DNA from: Acidobacteriaceae bacterium
GTDB taxonomy: Bacteria > Acidobacteriota > Terriglobia > Terriglobales > Acidobacteriaceae
NCBI GenBank assembly: GCA_003165795.1
Contig: PMWW01000095.1
Location: forward strand, 1 to 40,303
Direction: 5' to 3'
Length of the DNA stretch: 40,303 nt
Every line of letters starts with the position of its first letter. Position 1 is the stretch's first letter. Positions 9,421 through 16,912 of this stretch are shown in pieces. Under the pieces are notes generated by a model that saw nothing but the letters and a program-made list of their open reading frames with translations, was not told the origin of the DNA and did not search any database. The translations under genes and the position numbers were made by a program.

Positions 9421-10983
9421 ATGGCCGATCTGCTGAAGTGCAAGCCCCTCGACATGCTGATGCACGAGGCATCCGAGACGGGGGAACATAGTCTGAAGCG
9501 GGCCCTGGGTCCGGTCAACCTTATTACCCTGGGAATTGGCGCAATTATCGGCGCGGGAATTTTCGTGCTCACGGGATCGGCGGCGGCAAAGTATGCCGGA
9601 CCTGCCATCGTGCTTTCCTTCGTGCTGTCGGGCATTGCGTGTGTTTTTGCCGGGTTGTGCTACGCGGAATTTGCCTCGCTGATTCCCATCGCCGGCTCGG
9701 CTTATACCTATGGCTACGCCACCCTCGGAGAGTTGTTTGCCTGGATCATCGGGTGGGACCTGATTTTGGAGTACGCCTTCGGAGCGGCCACCGTGGCCTC
9801 CGGTTGGAGCGGATATCTCCTGAGTTTTCTGGAAGACTTCGGAATTCGAATCCCTCCCCGCCTGACGCTGGCGCCCAGCGAGAAACTTGTATTCTACGGT
9901 GGCCATTGGGAACACCTGGAGCGGATCAAAGACACATTAGCGACCCAACATATCAATCCGAATACTCTGCCTACGGAAACCGGCTTGTTCAATCTGGTGG
10001 CGCTTCTAGCCATCGTCGGCGTGACTACCCTGCTGGTGATCGGCATCAAGGAATCCGCCAACTTCAATTCTGGAATCGTGATTGTAAAGCTGGCAATCGT
10101 GGTGATGTTCATCGTAATTGCCGGCTTGTTCGCACTGAAGCATCCTGCCTTGGTGGCTGCCAACTGGCATCCATTTATTCCTCCCAATGACACCGGTGCC
10201 TTCGGACACTATGGCTGGTCAGGCATAGCTCGCGCAGCCAGTGTCATCTTTTTTGCCTATATCGGCTTCGACGCCGTTTCTACGGCGGCCCAAGAGGCCA
10301 ACAATCCGCAGAAAGACATGCCCATGGGCATTCTGGGGTCGCTGGTCATTTGCACGGTCCTCTACATACTTGTCTCGGGCCTACTAACGGGAATCGTTCC
10401 TTACGGTGACCTGAACGTCTCTGACCCGGTCGCCGTCGGCATTGATGCGACGGGAGTTGGCTGGGCAAAGATTCTGGTCAAGCTTGGCGCTATCTTCGGA
10501 CTGGCCACGGTGATGCTGGTGATGTTGTTAGGCCAGTCGCGCGTGTTCTACTCCATGTCACGCGATGGCCTGCTGCCGGAGTGGGCCGGCGCGGTTCATC
10601 CTCGCTTTCGTACGCCATGGATCTCGACTCTGCTGGTGGGGGGATTTGTCGCGGTTTTCGCGGCCCTCATTCCCATCGAAATTCTGGGCGAATTGGTGAG
10701 CATCGGTACTCTGCTGGCGTTCGTCATTGTATGTTTTGGAGTATGGATCCTACGTGTACGTCGCCCCGAGCTGCATCGGCCGTTTAAGACGCCGATGGTG
10801 CCGTTGGTGCCGATTCTGGGCATACTCGTCTCACTCGGTTTGATGGCCAGCCTGCCGTTGGGTACTTGGATTCGCCTAATCGTGTGGCTAATCATCGGCA
10901 TGGTCATTTACTTCACTTACAGCCGTCGCCACAGCCGGGTGCAGAAACTCGTCCCGGATAAAGTGGGGGTTGCCGGCGATTAG
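9421..10983 (+). CDS. APC-superfamily permease, cationic amino acid transporter-like
   Basis: Inner-membrane amino acid transporter resembling the CAT / YfnA group. The ATG at 9421 follows GAGAAGAGGCG, a fair ribosome-binding site, and gives 520 aa; the frame also runs upstream into the previous gene. The N-terminus carries an amphipathic stretch, then GIGAIIGAGIFVLTG (TM1 substrate-binding break) and the CAT-like GLCYAEFASLIPIAGSAYTY. About 12-14 membrane segments follow, and a basic tail ends the protein. Substrate specificity is inferred only from the subfamily. Directly downstream lie two palindromic repeats that could end the transcript. Confidence 0.9.
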   Translation: MADLLKCKPLDMLMHEASETGEHSLKRALGPVNLITLGIGAIIGAGIFVLTGSAAAKYAGPAIVLSFVLSGIACVFAGLCYAEFASLIPIAGSAYTYGYATLGELFAWIIGWDLILEYAFGAATVASGWSGYLLSFLEDFGIRIPPRLTLAPSEKLVFYGGHWEHLERIKDTLATQHINPNTLPTETGLFNLVALLAIVGVTTLLVIGIKESANFNSGIVIVKLAIVVMFIVIAGLFALKHPALVAANWHPFIPPNDTGAFGHYGWSGIARAASVIFFAYIGFDAVSTAAQEANNPQKDMPMGILGSLVICTVLYILVSGLLTGIVPYGDLNVSDPVAVGIDATGVGWAKILVKLGAIFGLATVMLVMLLGQSRVFYSMSRDGLLPEWAGAVHPRFRTPWISTLLVGGFVAVFAALIPIEILGELVSIGTLLAFVIVCFGVWILRVRRPELHRPFKTPMVPLVPILGILVSLGLMASLPLGTWIRLIVWLIIGMVIYFTYSRRHSRVQKLVPDKVGVAGD

Positions 10984-11015
10984 ACCGGCTTCAGGGTTGG
11001 TGTAGACCGGGTAGA

Positions 11016-11104
11016 GCCAGCCTTCAGGCTGGCGTCGAAGCTCGCTCTACTATTAAAGCTTGAGCGATTAATTCCGCGGCAGTGACGCGGCGCTGAAGCG
11101 CCGC
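11016..11104. repeat. Two REP-like palindromes downstream of the permeases
   Basis: GCCAGCCTTCAGGCTGGC lies at 11016-11033 and GCGGCGCTGAAGCGCCGC at 11087-11104. The first sits in the context GGTAGAGCC...GGCGTCG, which recurs around the palindrome at 32248 with compensating stem changes. They may act as transcription stops or mRNA protectors after the permease pair. No poly-T follows either hairpin. Confidence 0.75.
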
Positions 11105-11168
11105 TCTGCGCACACTCGCCGGACTACACTAGTTCTGAAACCGCTCTAGCCGCGCCTCATCCGATTGC

Positions 11169-11250
11169 AAAACGCCCTTCCGTGCGGGAGGTAGCTCACA
11201 CCTCCGATTCCCCTCGCCCGTCGCCGTTGCGTAACGGGCGTTTTCCTTTT
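11169..11250 (+). ncRNA. Candidate structured leader or small RNA ending in an intrinsic terminator
   Basis: Three helices can be drawn: AAAACGCCC (11169-11177) with GGGCGTTTT (11236-11244), a perfect 9-bp outer stem; GGAGGT (11187-11192) with ACCTCC (11200-11205); and CGCCCGT (11215-11221) with ACGGGCG (11234-11240). The first and third compete for the same 3' strand. A T-rich run (TTTTCCTTTT, 11241-11250) follows, so the last hairpin looks like a Rho-independent terminator. A weak -10-like TACACT lies at 11125-11130. It sits 30 bp before a K+ channel gene, so it could be a regulatory leader, or an independent small RNA. I do not recognise a known RNA family. Confidence 0.4.
11215..11250 (+). 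terminator. Rho-independent terminator-like hairpin upstream of the K+ channel gene
   Basis: Stem CGCCCGT/ACGGGCG with a 12-nt loop, directly followed by GTTTTCCTTTT. It lies before, not after, the nearest plus-strand gene, so it either ends a small RNA or read-through from the permeases, or attenuates the K+ channel operon. Confidence 0.55.
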
Positions 11251-11280
11251 GACGACCGCTCTGGTTGAATAGTGGTGGCA

Positions 11281-12282
11281 ATGAAGGCTTTCCTCAATCT
11301 GAAGATCATCTTCCTGGCGCTGGTGGCGCTGGTCCTCATGGGCACGGCCGGATTCCATTACATGGAAGGCTGGTCGTGGTTCGACGGCTTCTACATGGTG
11401 CTGACCACCATCACCACCATCGGCTACGGCGAGGTCCATCCACTCTCCCACGCCGGCCGCATCTTCAACTCCTTCATTATCGTCACCGGTGTCGGGCTGG
11501 TCTTGCTGTTCTTCGGAGGCGCGACCCAGGCCCTGCTAGAATTCGAGCTTCAATCGGTGTTCGGCAGGAGACGCATGGACCGCGAGATCAGTCGATTGTC
11601 GGACCACTTCATCCTCTGCGGAGCCGGACGCGTCGGTCGCAGCGCCGCGCGCGAACTGGCCCGCAAACCTTTGCCGTTCGTTGTCATCGACACTGATGCG
11701 ACCAAGCTGGCGCGTTACTCCGACGAGGGCTGGCTCACGCTGGTCGGCGATGCCACGCACGAGCACGTTCTCCGGCAGGCGCACATCGAAGGTGCCCGTG
11801 GCTTGGTGGCCGCCACTACCACGGACGCCATCAACGTTTACATCATCCTGACCGCACGCAGCTTGAATCCCACGCTGAAGATCATTGCTCGCGCCAGTGA
11901 AGAAGAAGCCGAGAAACACTTGCTCACCGCCGGCGCCGATCGCGTGGTCTCGCCCTACAACTTTGCCGGATATCGCATTGCCCAGACTTTCATGCGCCCG
12001 CATGTCGTCGATTTCTTCGACACCGCGATGAACCAGCAAAAGCCGCTGGAGATCGAAGAAGTTCAGGTCCAGCCTGGGTCGCGGGTTGCAGGCAAAACGC
12101 TGGAAGGCTCGCGCATCAGGCAAGAGATGGGCGTGATCGTGCTCGCCATCAAAGGAGAAGATTCTCATATGCGCTTCAATCCCCCGCCCGACGAAATGAT
12201 TCACCAGGGCGACCACCTCATTGCGATGGGCGAACCCGACGGTCTGCGGCGGCTGGAGCAGTCCGCAACGGAGCGCGCATGA
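11281..12282 (+). CDS. Potassium channel with RCK (TrkA-N / TrkA-C) regulatory domains
   Basis: Two-TM K+ channel of the MthK/Kch type. TM1 is about residues 8-25, then a pore helix and the selectivity filter TIGYGE (46-51), then TM2 about 62-82. A cytoplasmic RCK domain follows with a Rossmann glycine motif GAGRVG (114-119), binding a nucleotide or divalent ion. A TrkA-C domain spans about 250-325. Length 333 aa is normal for this family. The start could also be GTG 11272, three codons earlier. The stop codon overlaps the next gene by four bases (ATGA), so channel and NAD(P)HX repair enzyme are translationally coupled. The structured leader upstream (11169-11250) may regulate it. Confidence 0.93.
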   Translation: MKAFLNLKIIFLALVALVLMGTAGFHYMEGWSWFDGFYMVLTTITTIGYGEVHPLSHAGRIFNSFIIVTGVGLVLLFFGGATQALLEFELQSVFGRRRMDREISRLSDHFILCGAGRVGRSAARELARKPLPFVVIDTDATKLARYSDEGWLTLVGDATHEHVLRQAHIEGARGLVAATTTDAINVYIILTARSLNPTLKIIARASEEEAEKHLLTAGADRVVSPYNFAGYRIAQTFMRPHVVDFFDTAMNQQKPLEIEEVQVQPGSRVAGKTLEGSRIRQEMGVIVLAIKGEDSHMRFNPPPDEMIHQGDHLIAMGEPDGLRRLEQSATERA

Positions 12283-13853
12283 AGATCACTACCGCGGAGG
12301 AGATGCGCGAGATCGATCGCGCGACCAGCGAACGCTTTGGCGTGCCGTCGCTCACCTTGATGGAAAACGCCGGCACCGCCATCGCGGATTTCATCTTGCG
12401 GAACCACGTCGACGCGAATCGTGTCACCGTGGTTTGCGGCAAGGGCAACAACGGTGGCGATGGCTTCGTTGTCGCTCGCAAGCTGCACCGCGCTGGACGC
12501 GTGGTCGAGGTAGTGCTGCTGGCTTCGCGTACCCAGCTCAAGGGCGACGCCCTGGCCATGTTCGAGCGGCTGCCGCTGCGTCCCGTCGAGGTGACCAACG
12601 AAGAAGAATTGATAGCCGAAACCGAACGCAGCCTCGCCAAATGCGATCTCATGGTTGACGCTATTCTCGGGACAGGCTTTCGTCCACCAGTTACAGGTCT
12701 GCTAGCCGATGCCATTGCGATCATGAATCGCAACGACAAGCCTATCGTCGCGGTTGACATTCCGTCGGGCGCCGATTCCGACTCCATGACGCCGCAGTCG
12801 GGCGACGGAATTGCCCGCGCCGACGTCATCATCACTTTCACAGCACCGCGTCCGGCGCACGTCTTCGGCAATCTGACCCACGGGGCGATCATCGTTGTGC
12901 CTATCGGTTCTCCGCCTGAGGCCATCGTGTCGGCCTTGAACCTCGAGGTCACCACGCCGCGCGATTTTGCTGCGTTGCTCGCTCCTCGTCCGCGCGACAG
13001 CAACAAAGGTTCGTACGGTCACGCCCTGATCGTGGGCGGCTCGTTCGGCAAGTCGGGAGCCGCGGCCATGGCCGGCATGGCTGCGCTGCGCGCGGGTGCG
13101 GGATTGAGCACCGTCGCCACTCCGGCGCGGGTGCTTACTAGCGTTGCGGCGTTCGCCGCCGAGCTCATGACCGAGCCTCTGCCTGAAACCTCTGTAGGTT
13201 CAATCAGCATGGCGGCGGCACAGAACGGACGCTTCTTAGACCTGACCAAGCCGATGACCGTGGTTGCAATCGGTCCCGGCATCGGCCGCAATCCGGAGAC
13301 GGTGCAGTTCGTGCACGAGGCCGTGCACCAGACGAAGGTCCCGCTGGTCGTCGATGCCGACGGGCTGAACGCCTTCGAGGGTCAAACCAATCTTCTGGAC
13401 GGCCGCCGGCGTCCGCTCGTCCTTACACCGCACCCCGGCGAGATGTCGCGCCTGGCGGGCATCTCCATCAAAGCGATCCAGGCTGACAGACTGAATGTCG
13501 CGCGCAGCTTCGCGCGTGATCACGGCCTCGTGCTGGTGCTGAAGGGCAACCGCACCATCATCGCGTTGCCTAATGGGAGCGCCTGGGTCAATCCCACCGG
13601 CAATCCTGGTATGGCCACCGGAGGCACCGGCGACATCCTTACTGGCATGACTGCGGGCGTAATCGCGCAGATGCCCAACGACTACGCGCGCGCAGCAATT
13701 GCCGCCGTTTATCTGCACGGCTTGGCCGGCGACGTGGCCGCCGAGACCATGGGCGAACACTCGCTGGTTGCGACCGATCTGCTGGCCGGTTTGCCTGAGG
13801 CCTTCCGTCGGGCGGCCCAGTGGGCGATGGAGAGCACCATGCGCATCGGATAG
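12279..13853 (+). CDS. nnr: Bifunctional NAD(P)H-hydrate epimerase / ADP-dependent NAD(P)H-hydrate dehydratase
   Basis: Repairs damaged, hydrated NAD(P)H (NADHX): the N-terminal half epimerises the R form, the C-terminal half dehydrates the S form using ADP. The YjeF_N domain (about 1-215) has GKGNNGGDG at 54-62. The YjeF_C ribokinase-like domain (about 230-510) has the GTGD motif (449-452) within TGGTGDILTG, which holds the catalytic aspartate. At 524 aa it is a normal fused Nnr protein. It overlaps the K+ channel gene by ATGA and is followed 33 bp later by tsaE, a neighbour of nnr in many bacteria including E. coli (yjeF-tsaE). Confidence 0.95.
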   Translation: MKITTAEEMREIDRATSERFGVPSLTLMENAGTAIADFILRNHVDANRVTVVCGKGNNGGDGFVVARKLHRAGRVVEVVLLASRTQLKGDALAMFERLPLRPVEVTNEEELIAETERSLAKCDLMVDAILGTGFRPPVTGLLADAIAIMNRNDKPIVAVDIPSGADSDSMTPQSGDGIARADVIITFTAPRPAHVFGNLTHGAIIVVPIGSPPEAIVSALNLEVTTPRDFAALLAPRPRDSNKGSYGHALIVGGSFGKSGAAAMAGMAALRAGAGLSTVATPARVLTSVAAFAAELMTEPLPETSVGSISMAAAQNGRFLDLTKPMTVVAIGPGIGRNPETVQFVHEAVHQTKVPLVVDADGLNAFEGQTNLLDGRRRPLVLTPHPGEMSRLAGISIKAIQADRLNVARSFARDHGLVLVLKGNRTIIALPNGSAWVNPTGNPGMATGGTGDILTGMTAGVIAQMPNDYARAAIAAVYLHGLAGDVAAETMGEHSLVATDLLAGLPEAFRRAAQWAMESTMRIG

Positions 13854-13886
13854 CAGCGCCCCTGCTAAAATGTTCGCTCCTCCCCG

Positions 13887-14321
13887 ATGAACCCGCACGA
13901 GCACATCACGCACTCGGCTGAAGAGACCATGGCGCTGGGGCGCAAGCTGGCGCCCACGCTGAAGGACGCGCGCATGGTCATCCTGCGTGGCGATCTCGGA
14001 ACCGGCAAAACCACGCTGGTGAAGGGCATCGCCGAAGGCCTGCAGGCTGCCTCGCAAGACGACGTCACCAGTCCCACCTTCACTCTCATTCACGAATATC
14101 GCGGTCCCGAGGTCAACCTCTACCACGTCGATCTTTACCGCATCGACACCCCGCGCGAGCTCGACACCCTGGGCCTCGACGAACTCTTCGCCGAAGAAGG
14201 CAACCTAGTCCTGCTGGAGTGGGGCGAAAAATTCCCTCGCTTCGAAAAGGAGCGCGACGTGGAGATTGTTATAGAGCGCAGAGGCGACCAGGAGAGGAAG
14301 ATTGTGGTGAAGAGGAAGTAG
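13887..14321 (+). CDS. tsaE: tRNA threonylcarbamoyladenosine biosynthesis ATPase TsaE
   Basis: P-loop ATPase that works with TsaB and TsaD to install t6A37 on ANN-reading tRNAs. Walker A GDLGTGKT lies at residues 35-42; TSPTFTLIHEY, HVDLYRID and LLEWGEKFP follow, all classic for the family. Length 144 aa is normal. There is no Shine-Dalgarno. An extended -10-like TGCTAAAAT ends at 13871, only 15 bases before the ATG, which suggests a second start of transcription with a very short leader, although the gene also follows nnr closely. It is the last core gene before the accessory island. Confidence 0.94.
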   Translation: MNPHEHITHSAEETMALGRKLAPTLKDARMVILRGDLGTGKTTLVKGIAEGLQAASQDDVTSPTFTLIHEYRGPEVNLYHVDLYRIDTPRELDTLGLDELFAEEGNLVLLEWGEKFPRFEKERDVEIVIERRGDQERKIVVKRK

Positions 14322-14407
14322 CTGTCGTACCATAGTGATTAGAGCGGCGAATTGAGTGCGGCTCCGACCGGTCTCGATGTGCGGAGAACATCTCACAATC
14401 GGTGGCA

Positions 14408-14968
14408 ATGAGGAATCTCATGCATAGCAAGGATTTTGATGATTACGTCAGGCGTCAGCAGGAAGTCCTCCCTGCAGGCCCCCCTATTGACTGGAACAAC
14501 GAACGCGATGAATGGCTCAGTTACCTGAACAGCCTTTACAAAAGGATCGAATCTTTCCTCGACAAGTATGTCTCTGTCGGACAGATTCAGTTTGAATTTC
14601 AAGATATTGAGCTTAATGAGGAGCACATCGGCTCGTATACCGCCAGAAAAATGGTTCTGAGGATCGGCAAACAGGTGGTAAATCTAGTGCCGATCGGAAC
14701 CTTAATAATCGCTTTTAAAGGACGTGTCGACGTGGTTGGATCATCTGGTAAAGCTCAGATCGTCTTGGTCGATAGCAAAGTGACGGATCCTAGATCCCTG
14801 GTCCATGTGAGGGTCGGCACTAGCGGGGACCTTCCTATTGCCCCAAAGGAATTATCAGACGAGATTCAGTGGGAGTGGAAAATTCTTACACGACCCCCGG
14901 AAAGGAGGTTTGCAGAAGTAACACAGGAGACCTTTTTTCAGCTGATTATGGAAGTTTCCAATGGGTAG
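14408..14968 (+). CDS. Hypothetical protein, first gene of a two-gene module with a HEPN-like protein
   Basis: I do not recognise the family. The protein (186 aa from ATG 14408; GTG 14402 and ATG 14420 are alternatives) has a charged N-terminal helix region (about 15-50, ERDEWLSYLNSLYKRIESFL) and a central beta-rich part with hydrophobic strands (NLVPIGTLIIAF about 95-106, VDVVG, AQIVLVDSKV). No membrane segment, zinc site or helix-turn-helix is evident. It overlaps the next gene by 8 bases, so the two are made together. A small inverted repeat (GATGT/ACATC, 14376-14392) precedes it. The DNA is visibly richer in A+T than tsaE upstream. It is placed like the antitoxin or sensor of a HEPN toxin, but that is inference from position only. 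Confidence 0.7.
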   Translation: MRNLMHSKDFDDYVRRQQEVLPAGPPIDWNNERDEWLSYLNSLYKRIESFLDKYVSVGQIQFEFQDIELNEEHIGSYTARKMVLRIGKQVVNLVPIGTLIIAFKGRVDVVGSSGKAQIVLVDSKVTDPRSLVHVRVGTSGDLPIAPKELSDEIQWEWKILTRPPERRFAEVTQETFFQLIMEVSNG

Positions 14969-15476
14969 GGCCGTCCTTGAGGAAATTGCCAGGTACCACA
15001 ATGACGTGGTGGATTCGCTGGGATTGTATTTCAGCGAGAAATCCCCGGATTTTCTTAGCCGTTTCTCTGCTTATTCCGCTGAGGAAGTTCAAACAGAGCT
15101 CACCAGGCGTCTGGAAGAGACCGAGCTGAGATCAGCATTTGTGATTCTGACCATTGTCGAGGCCGCTTTTCGGCTCGACTATAAGTATCGCTGTGAGAAA
15201 AAACTGGAGGATGATCTCTCCAGGGCCTTTCGTGCTATTCACAGGTCTCGAAAGAATGGTGTGAGACTTGACGAAGATATCTTCGAAACTTGGAGGCAAA
15301 AACAGACAAGCTCGCGGGGCCTCATTGGAGACTTGCGTGGTGCGTTCAAGTTTCGACATTGGATTGCGCATGGACGCTACTGGGAGCCAAAGCTGGGAAG
15401 GAAATACGATTTCGATTCTGTATACGACCTCGCCGATATTGTTTTTGGTAACCTTTCACTTCATGAAATCGATTGA
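14961..15476 (+). CDS. HEPN-like domain protein, putative RNase of a toxin or defence pair
   Basis: A 171-aa, mostly helical protein. Residues 130-141 read KFRHWIAHGRYW, which contains an R-x4-H motif (Arg132, His137) followed by the HG/Y context typical of HEPN ribonucleases of the RiboL-PSP / MAE_28990 type. HEPN proteins of this kind cleave RNA as toxins or in abortive infection. An acidic/basic helical region (about 40-95) precedes the motif, matching the four-helix HEPN layout. It overlaps the upstream hypothetical gene by 8 bases. It ends 34 bp before the most distal fabI 3'-end remnant, on the opposite strand, so it borders the toxin-antitoxin island. The family assignment rests on the motif and fold expectation; no toxicity can be read from sequence. 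Confidence 0.65.
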   Translation: MGRAVLEEIARYHNDVVDSLGLYFSEKSPDFLSRFSAYSAEEVQTELTRRLEETELRSAFVILTIVEAAFRLDYKYRCEKKLEDDLSRAFRAIHRSRKNGVRLDEDIFETWRQKQTSSRGLIGDLRGAFKFRHWIAHGRYWEPKLGRKYDFDSVYDLADIVFGNLSLHEID

Positions 15477-15509
15477 ACCAACCTCCCGACCTCTTCTCCC
15501 TTAGCCTTC

Positions 15510-15615
15510 TCAAAATCCCATAATGTTGTATCCGCAATCAACGTAAATCGTTTCACCGGTAATCCCGCTTCCCGCATCACTCTCTGAAAAAACCGCCGTC
15601 GCCGCTGCGGCAAGA
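15510..15615 (-). pseudogene. fabI 3'-end remnant C (most distal, most diverged)
   Basis: On the minus strand the frame reads TAVFFSESDAGSG, then GITGETIYVDCGYNIMGF and a stop (TGA at 15512-15510), i.e. the C-terminus of enoyl-ACP reductase FabI. The last 18 residues are identical to the intact FabI at 17305-18075, while 8 of those 18 codons differ silently. Homology ends near 15610. No 5' part of a gene is present. It is a displaced tail, not an independent gene. Confidence 0.85.
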
Positions 15616-15688
15616 GATTTACGACCCGACTATCCCCGTCCGGCTTTTTCTCATTCTCGCCTCTCACCCGTAATCCGCAAGGCGAGCG

Positions 15689-16021
15689 TTATGATCGGGC
15701 AAATATTTCCACCAGCGCGGAGGACACTGCTTGCGCCGCAACAGGTGATATCTTCCCCAGCTTCTTTAGCAAGCGTTGCCGGTCCACGGCGCGAAGCTGA
15801 TCAAGCGCCACCTGTCCGCGTTTGCCTTGGAAGGTCAAGGTCACTCGCGTTGGATAGGGCCGTTCGGTGGTTGTCATGGGAGCGACAATCGCGGTCCGAA
15901 GGTGGCGGTTCACTTCATCCGGCGACACAACCAGGCAAGGTCTGGTCTTTCGCATTTCTGTTCCCAGGGTCGGGTCGAGGTACACGAGCCAAACCTCATC
16001 TTGGCGCGGTCCCATTACCAT
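15689..16021 (-). CDS. mazF: Type II toxin MazF/PemK-like mRNA interferase (module 1)
   Basis: Sequence-specific endoribonuclease of the MazF/PemK fold. The N-terminal family signature is present: GPRQDEVWLVYLDPTLGTEM, then RKTRPCLVVSPDEVN, with the conserved Arg/Pro of beta-strand 2. T-T-T-ERPYPTRV and DQLRAVDRQRL follow, as in PemK. I choose ATG at 16021, six bases after an AAGGA, giving 110 aa; ATGs at 16027 and 16015 are alternatives. It overlaps the 3' end of the antitoxin gene by 7 bases. The pair lies between two fabI 3'-end remnants on the same strand as fabI, suggesting it arrived as cargo. All regions seem intact, so it is probably functional. Confidence 0.9.
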   Translation of the reverse strand: MVMGPRQDEVWLVYLDPTLGTEMRKTRPCLVVSPDEVNRHLRTAIVAPMTTTERPYPTRVTLTFQGKRGQVALDQLRAVDRQRLLKKLGKISPVAAQAVSSALVEIFARS

Positions 16022-16266
16022 TTCCATTCCTTGCAATCAAACTCATTCGGGCCGGCGTTTTCCAGCAGCAGTTCGTCGTCAGCCGACGGGCCGGCAGCCC
16101 GGAAAACTTCTTCCCATCCCTGTCGTGGCGTACGCTGGGAAGAAACGACCAGGCAGTCCTTCTCGACGCGTAACTCCACGCTTTCCCCGAACCCGCATTG
16201 CTCGATGATGGGCTTGGGGATTCGGATCCCACGCGAGTTGCCAATCCGCACAAGTTCAGTTTTCAT
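16015..16266 (-). CDS. mazE: Antitoxin of AbrB/MazE type (module 1)
   Basis: Small swapped-hairpin DNA-binding antitoxin, 83 aa. The N-terminal part MKTELVRIGNSRGIRIPK is the AbrB/SpoVT/MazE DNA-binding domain. The acidic, disordered-looking C-terminus (about 50-83, with DELLLENAGPNEFD) should wrap and inhibit MazF. It precedes and overlaps mazF, the usual order antitoxin-toxin. The upstream palindromes at 16289-16310 are likely its own operator. Confidence 0.9.
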   Translation of the reverse strand: MKTELVRIGNSRGIRIPKPIIEQCGFGESVELRVEKDCLVVSSQRTPRQGWEEVFRAAGPSADDELLLENAGPNEFDCKEWKW

Positions 16267-16288
16267 ACCTACCGCTCCACACCGCCGG

Positions 16289-16332
16289 AATTACGTAATT
16301 ACATTGTAATCACTGTGGGTTTGGGATGGCAA
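16289..16332 (-). promoter_or_regulatory. Promoter and paired operator palindromes of mazEF module 1
   Basis: On the minus strand, -35 TTGCCA (16332-16327) and -10 TACAAT (16308-16303) are separated by 18 bp. Two palindromes cover and follow the -10: ATTACATTGTAAT (16298-16310) and AATTACGTAATT (16289-16300), overlapping by three bases. The position is ideal for MazE/MazEF autorepression. Read directly from sequence; binding is inference. Confidence 0.6.
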
Positions 16333-16399
16333 GGACGCCGGGAGGACCGCGCCCTTTCACGATTGCCTACCAACAACTATCCACTATCCCCTAGCTAAC

Positions 16400-16584
16400 T
16401 TCAGAACGCCATAATGTTATATCCGCAATCGACGTAGATGGTTTCGCCGGTAATGCCGGTGGCAGCGTCGCTGGCCAGGAAGACCGCGGTCGCCGCTACA
16501 TCTTTCACATCCACGTTGCGTTGCAGAGGAGCGCGTTCGGCCTGAGCGCCTAGCATGTCGCCGAAGCCGGCGACGCCACGCGCG
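16400..16584 (-). pseudogene. fabI 3'-end remnant B
   Basis: About 185 bp matching codons 198 to the stop of the intact fabI (17304-17487) at roughly 92% identity. The frame is still open and runs on to 16613, with non-fabI codons at its start. Fifteen bases differ from the intact copy over 59 codons; eleven are silent and four change an amino acid (I/V, E/D, S/A, G/A). This pattern shows that the copies diverged while under selection as real fabI genes. The fragment lacks the catalytic Tyr and Lys, so it cannot be an enzyme. Confidence 0.9.
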
Positions 16585-16621
16585 ATGCTCTCGCCGCCAC
16601 ATCGGGTGTACAACCAATCAA

Positions 16622-16912
16622 TTACGCCCTTCGCCGTTTTGTGGCTGAGTTTCTAGACTGCGTAGCGCTCATCGCATGCCGGAGCAGTAAGTTTGCTTTG
16701 GTCTGGTAACCGGGTCCGTAACTCTTGAGCCATTCAACCACGTCCGCGTCCAGACGCATGGTGACCGGCCTTTTCGGTGGACGATAAAACTTGCCCATTT
16801 CGGCATCGCTCCAGTCGACAATTTCCGGCATCCCGGAAAGATCGATATCTTTATCTTTCTTTGCGGCGATGGCTGCGATTTCGCGTCTCTGTTCTTTTGT
16901 GGGCCTCTTCAT
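16622..16912 (-). CDS. brnA: BrnA-type antitoxin
   Basis: DNA-binding antitoxin of the BrnT/BrnA system (96 aa). The family core is clear: DWSDAEMGKFYRPPKRPVTM, then RLDADVVEWLKSYGPGYQT with a ribbon-helix-helix-like dimerisation part, ending in a basic tail. It lies downstream of brnT, overlapping its 3' end by about 60 bases; the order toxin-antitoxin is usual for BrnTA. Its stop is 9 bp from the open frame of fabI remnant B, close to the likely insertion boundary. Confidence 0.88.
   Translation of the reverse strand: MKRPTKEQRREIAAIAAKKDKDIDLSGMPEIVDWSDAEMGKFYRPPKRPVTMRLDADVVEWLKSYGPGYQTKANLLLRHAMSATQSRNSATKRRRA

Noticed and set aside
14322-14407. A further fabI tail on the far side of the HEPN pair, as expected if the pair were cassette cargo too.
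   Set aside because: I find no fabI-like codons there on either strand, so the HEPN pair cannot be shown to be part of the array.
16401-16613. 70-aa open frame resembling FabI, which could be called a separate small gene.
   Set aside because: It lacks the NADH-binding and catalytic residues and matches only the last 60 codons of fabI, so it is a displaced tail.
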